From Streptomyces sp. JJ36 (lineage in GTDB: Bacteria; Actinomycetota; Actinomycetes; Streptomycetales; Streptomycetaceae), in contig NZ_JACYHE010000001.1 in assembly GCF_021696945.1 (NCBI RefSeq), forward strand, positions 1 through 64,000: DNA of 64,000 nt, given 5' to 3'. Positions within the stretch are counted from its first letter, which is position 1, and every line of letters starts with the position of its first letter. Below, piece by piece: positions 61,901 through 64,000 of this stretch. Both the position numbers and the translations under genes were made by a program. A model generated the notes under the pieces. That model did not search any database. It saw only the letters and a program-made list of their open reading frames with translations, and was not told the DNA's origin.

Positions 61901-64000
61901 GTGGTCGGCCGGGTCGGCGCCGTCGGCGTTGCCGCGTGGGGAGACGGTGGCGACCAGCCGGTTGGCCGTGTCGTAGCGGTGGGTGGTGGTGTTGCCGAGC
62001 GGGTCGGTCTCGGAGGTGAGGTTGCCCGCGGCGTCGTAGGTGCGGCGGGTGGTCGCGCCGTCGGGGCCGGTGGTGAGGGTGAGCCGGCCGGCCGCGTCGT
62101 AGGCGTAGGTGGTGCGGGCGCCGGCCGGGTTGGTGACGGAGGTCAGCAGGCCCCGCCCGTCGTAGCCGTAGCGGGTGGTGCGTCCCAGCGGGTCGGTGGC
62201 GGAGGCGAGCAGGCCGCGGGCGTCGTAGGCGTAGGTGGTGGTGTGGTCGGCCGGGTCGGCGCCCTCGGCGTTGCCGAGCGGGCCGGTCCTGGCGGTGATC
62301 CGCCCGGCCTGGTCGTGGCGGAAGGTCGTCGTCGCGCCGAGGGGGGTGGTCACCGAGGTGCGGTTGCCGTCGGCGTCGTAGCCGTAGGTGGTGGTGTTGC
62401 CGCGCGGGGTGGTGACGCTCTCCAGCGCGCCGAGCGCGGTGTAGGTGTAGCGCACCGTGCCGCCCTCGGGGTCGGTGGCGGAGGCGAGCTGCCCGTCGGC
62501 GGTGTAGGTGTACGTGGTGGTGTGGCCGCGGCCGTCGGTGTGCTCGGCGATCCGGCCCTGGGCGTCGTAGCTCCAGCTCTCGGTGTAGCCGAGGGAGGAC
62601 GGCGAGGACCGGGTGAGCATCCGGCCCGCGTCGTCGTAGGTCATCGTGGTGGTGTGGCCGCGGCGGTCGGTGATCCCCACCGGGTTGAGGTTCCGGTCGT
62701 AGTCGTAGCTCACCCGCTCGCCGAACGGGTCGATGCTCTCGACCAGGACGTTGCCGGAGTAGATGTCCGTCCAGACCCCGCCGGACGGGTCGGTCATGTG
62801 GGACTCGCGGCCGTGCTCCCAGGCGAAGGTGGTGGTCTCGCCGGAGCTGTCGGTCTGGGAGGTGATCCGGCCGGTGTCGTCGTAGGTGTTGACGACCTCG
62901 CCGCCTTCGGGGCCGGTGAAGCGGGTCAGCCGCTGCTGCGTGTCGTAGCCGTAGGTCTGGGTCTCCCCTGCCGCGTCGGTCACGGAGGTCAGCAGCCCGT
63001 CCGTGTACGCGTAGGTGACGGTGGAGCCGTCCGGGAGGGCGACCTCGGTGAGGCGGCCGCCGGAGTCCAGGGTGAGGCCGGTGCTGCGGCCGGCGGCGTC
63101 CTCGACGGAGGCGAGCCGTCCGGAGGAGTCGTAGTGCAGCGTGAGGCCGTGGCCGCTGCGGTCGAGCCAGGCGGTGAGCCGTCCGGAGGAGTCGAAGGTG
63201 CGGCGGGTGCGGTCCGGGGCGGTGAGGACGTACCCGCTGTCGTCCGCGGCGAGCGTCGCGGCGGCGCCGGGCGGGGTGGCGTATCCGCCGTCGCTCTGCT
63301 CGGTGAAGACGAACCGGGCCCCGTCGCTCGCCCGGTAGGTGGCGCTGCCGTCCTCCAGGGTGAGGGCGGCGTCGAACGGGGTGGACCAGCCAGTGCCGAG
63401 CAGACCGTCCGCGGTGGAGTCGGAGCGGTAGTGGCGGTCGAGCGAGAGGGGGATGCCGGCGCCGGCCAGCCGGGCGTCGGTGACGTCCTCGTAGAACATG
63501 CCGGTGGCCGTGTTGACCGGGTCCGCGCGGTGGGCCTGGCCGTAGCAGGAGCAGATCCCGGCCTGGGCGCCGGGGATGTCCGGGGTGTAGAAGGCCTCGA
63601 CCAGGTTGGACGTCTGACCGTTCGGGCTCCAGCTGCCGTCGGTGCCCTTGAGGAAGATCCAGGCGTAGTACTGCTCGCCGTCCTTCAGGTGGCTGTCGAG
63701 GCCGCCGCCGGACCACCAGAAGCACTGGTCGTCGGGGTAGGAGTTCTCACCCCACCAGCCGTAGCACCACAGGCCGTTGTCCAGGTAGCGGCCGGTCGGG
63801 TCGCCGGTCGACCGCGTGATCTCCTTGTCGAAGACGAAGTTGCCGGCCTCGTCGAGGATGTAGAGCCAGGCGCCGGTGTACGCGTCGGCGGTGCCCGAGG
63901 AGAACTTGAGCTGCCCGCCGATGGAGAGCGTGGCGGGGTAGGCCGTGGCCCAGGCGGTCACCCAGGCCGGGTCGGCGGTGACGGCGGTCGCGGAGGGCGC
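58967..64000 (-). CDS. RHS repeat polymorphic toxin with papain-like C-terminal domain (5' end outside window)
   Basis: At least 1677 aa are in the window; the frame is open at the right edge, so the N-terminus and secretion signal are missing. A beta-rich segment (FSSGTADAYTGAWLYILDEAGNF) is followed by a DUF6531-like start (RADPVNTATGMFYEDVTDARL), about 45 YD/RHS repeats (YDAAGNLTSETDPLGN-type), and the RHS core end YHHDPQGSPLDVTGANGT ... FTGARFEKTTGRLDLHARRYTPERGRFDRPDPVTP. The last ~115 residues are a toxin domain with NCGLCATAGDDLMAG (cysteine), GHYFNVVNNNGKIVFLDFQTG (histidine and aspartate): a papain-like fold of the kind found in glutamine deamidase or peptidase toxins. The shell probably encloses this tip. 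The immunity gene overlaps the stop. Confidence 0.9.
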   Translation of the reverse strand, partial: APSATAVTADPAWVTAWATAYPATLSIGGQLKFSSGTADAYTGAWLYILDEAGNFVFDKEITRSTGDPTGRYLDNGLWCYGWWGENSYPDDQCFWWSGGGLDSHLKDGEQYYAWIFLKGTDGSWSPNGQTSNLVEAFYTPDIPGAQAGICSCYGQAHRADPVNTATGMFYEDVTDARLAGAGIPLSLDRHYRSDSTADGLLGTGWSTPFDAALTLEDGSATYRASDGARFVFTEQSDGGYATPPGAAATLAADDSGYVLTAPDRTRRTFDSSGRLTAWLDRSGHGLTLHYDSSGRLASVEDAAGRSTGLTLDSGGRLTEVALPDGSTVTYAYTDGLLTSVTDAAGETQTYGYDTQQRLTRFTGPEGGEVVNTYDDTGRITSQTDSSGETTTFAWEHGRESHMTDPSGGVWTDIYSGNVLVESIDPFGERVSYDYDRNLNPVGITDRRGHTTTMTYDDAGRMLTRSSPSSLGYTESWSYDAQGRIAEHTDGRGHTTTYTYTADGQLASATDPEGGTVRYTYTALGALESVTTPRGNTTTYGYDADGNRTSVTTPLGATTTFRHDQAGRITARTGPLGNAEGADPADHTTTYAYDARGLLASATDPLGRTTRYGYDGRGLLTSVTNPAGARTTYAYDAAGRLTLTTGPDGATTRRTYDAAGNLTSETDPLGNTTTHRYDTANRLVATVSPRGNADGADPADHTTTYGYDANGNRTSVTGPTGAVTTTAYDDVDRAVRVTDPLGNVTRYAYDAEDNLTRVTDALGHETTSAYDAVNRLTSTTDPLGDTTRFTYDADGNQLSRTTPLGHTTTWTYDAAGRQTGTTGPLGNADGADPAGFTTTYEYDLAGRQTAVTDPLGGTTATRYDAAGNLLQRTDPDGRTTSYAYDELDRLTRVTAPDGGTTDYTYDTAGNLVTRTDANGHTTSYDHDAAGRTTAVTDPLERVTRYSYDPDGNTTARTTPRGTTAYSHDPRGLLTGIDHSDATPDVSYTYDAAGRMTSRVNAHLSEDFTYDAAGNLTGTRGFSYTYDAAGQLLTRSYPDGTTIGHTYDADGRITAMTADSTTTRYDWDPAGHLVRTTLPSSATESRSYDAAGRLTAVTATRDGETVTGTELTLSPAGLPTRVDRTRAGGVTGSWDLTYDEAGRLASGCFPQPWASGCPSGRDTTYTYDQAGNRILSTQGSTLTSYAYDAADQLTSSTTDGETTTYGYDAEGNQTAAGDDRYTYDLAGRVSAATVDGTGYTYQHDASGNQLLAATGGQVLERTQWDPNAPLPALATAYDADGNVRQSYRYDPLGQPAATKTGSGSLFYYHHDPQGSPLDVTGANGTVHQRWAYDPYGTRILNTRQSGAPASTPSFTGARFEKTTGRLDLHARRYTPERGRFDRPDPVTPARTTPYVSAYAYAHNVPTLLTDRSGLTPENPNDDKVESFGEVLGIFGGAFRDVAKSPFVFAGDLYDAVTGQNGGAGAFADKYFPVRPAYRLYRAAHMLREQGCGALADSYDEAGDQLVQQLALTGLAGLNGWQRAAVNPAGGGRAYYGGAHSTRFGLTYYTPETPSSTNRINPEGGRMNCGLCATAGDDLMAGKNPNSVPGADRPMTRPEVEAVTGRSFRSKGGLNGVVADLQRWGPGARAIVGAWPRKGMGHYFNVVNNNGKIVFLDFQTGRANPADPRYTSYYLMRTDT

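Noticed and set aside
58677..63725. Second long frame (1682 aa) on the same strand as the RHS gene
   Set aside because: Only its last 97 residues (the YrhB protein) are real; the rest is a +1 shadow of the RHS repeats rich in Arg/His/Pro.

Overview
This 64-kb window is chromosomal DNA from an actinomycete and almost certainly Streptomyces: very high G+C, G/C-saturated third codon positions, many GTG starts, GTGA/ATGA start-stop overlaps, and Streptomyces-typical families (DUF397 with an XRE/DUF5753 regulator, SpoIIE-type phosphatases, GAF-PucR regulators, secreted chymotrypsin-like protease, excalibur and AIM24 proteins). No tRNA, rRNA, IS element, prophage or CRISPR array was recognised. The uvrB / GDPD / Ogt order resembles the core region of S. 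coelicolor as I remember it.

Layout. 0-2.1 kb: XRE regulator, then a small protein translationally coupled to a 3'-truncated polyprenyl synthase remnant. 2.2-7.8 kb: a secreted phosphodiester glycosidase-metallophosphoesterase fusion behind a DasR-like operator, then a PAS-GAF-SpoIIE phosphatase. 7.8-11.6 kb: TerC (behind a probable manganese riboswitch), a long TerD-fusion protein and a classical TerD. 11.7-15.7 kb: uvrB (with a small in-frame insertion), secreted GDPD, alkyltransferase Ogt. 15.8-24 kb: EamA exporter with its TetR repressor and operator, M23 peptidase, MFS transporter, PIG-L deacetylase, methyltransferase, secreted serine protease under a LacI-type operator. 24-33.8 kb: acylphosphatase/Mut7-C pair, excalibur protein, cupin, AIM24, a proline-rich membrane protein, secreted S33 peptidase, PhoD, and tandem DUF4360 proteins. 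34-45 kb: a catabolic/uptake block with secreted alpha/beta hydrolase, 3-hydroxybutyrate dehydrogenase, a carbohydrate ABC operon without ATPase, an MHS-family symporter, a GAF-PucR regulator and a VOC protein. 45-52.3 kb: ATP-grasp-like protein, small hypothetical protein, TPR protein, coaE, a 1061-aa RING/TerD protein, secreted lipase. 52.3-64 kb: an accessory block with an orphan frameshifted RHS tip and membrane protein, GNAT-like protein, PAC2 protein, the XRE-DUF397-HATPase trio, and a very large RHS polymorphic toxin (cut by the window edge) with a papain-like C-terminal toxin and an overlapping YrhB-type immunity gene.

Connections. Three regions share a stress/metal theme (TerC and two TerD proteins; RING-TerD). 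Several secreted enzymes carry readable regulatory sites: DasR-like upstream of the glycosidase, LacI-like upstream of the protease, a possible PHO-box unit upstream of GDPD. The most notable regulatory element is the terC leader, where the conserved 3' segment of a yybP-ykoY-like aptamer can pair perfectly with the terC Shine-Dalgarno. The RHS toxin/immunity pair is the best candidate for a strain-specific weapon system. Function calls rest on motif recognition from sequence alone; no search was run.
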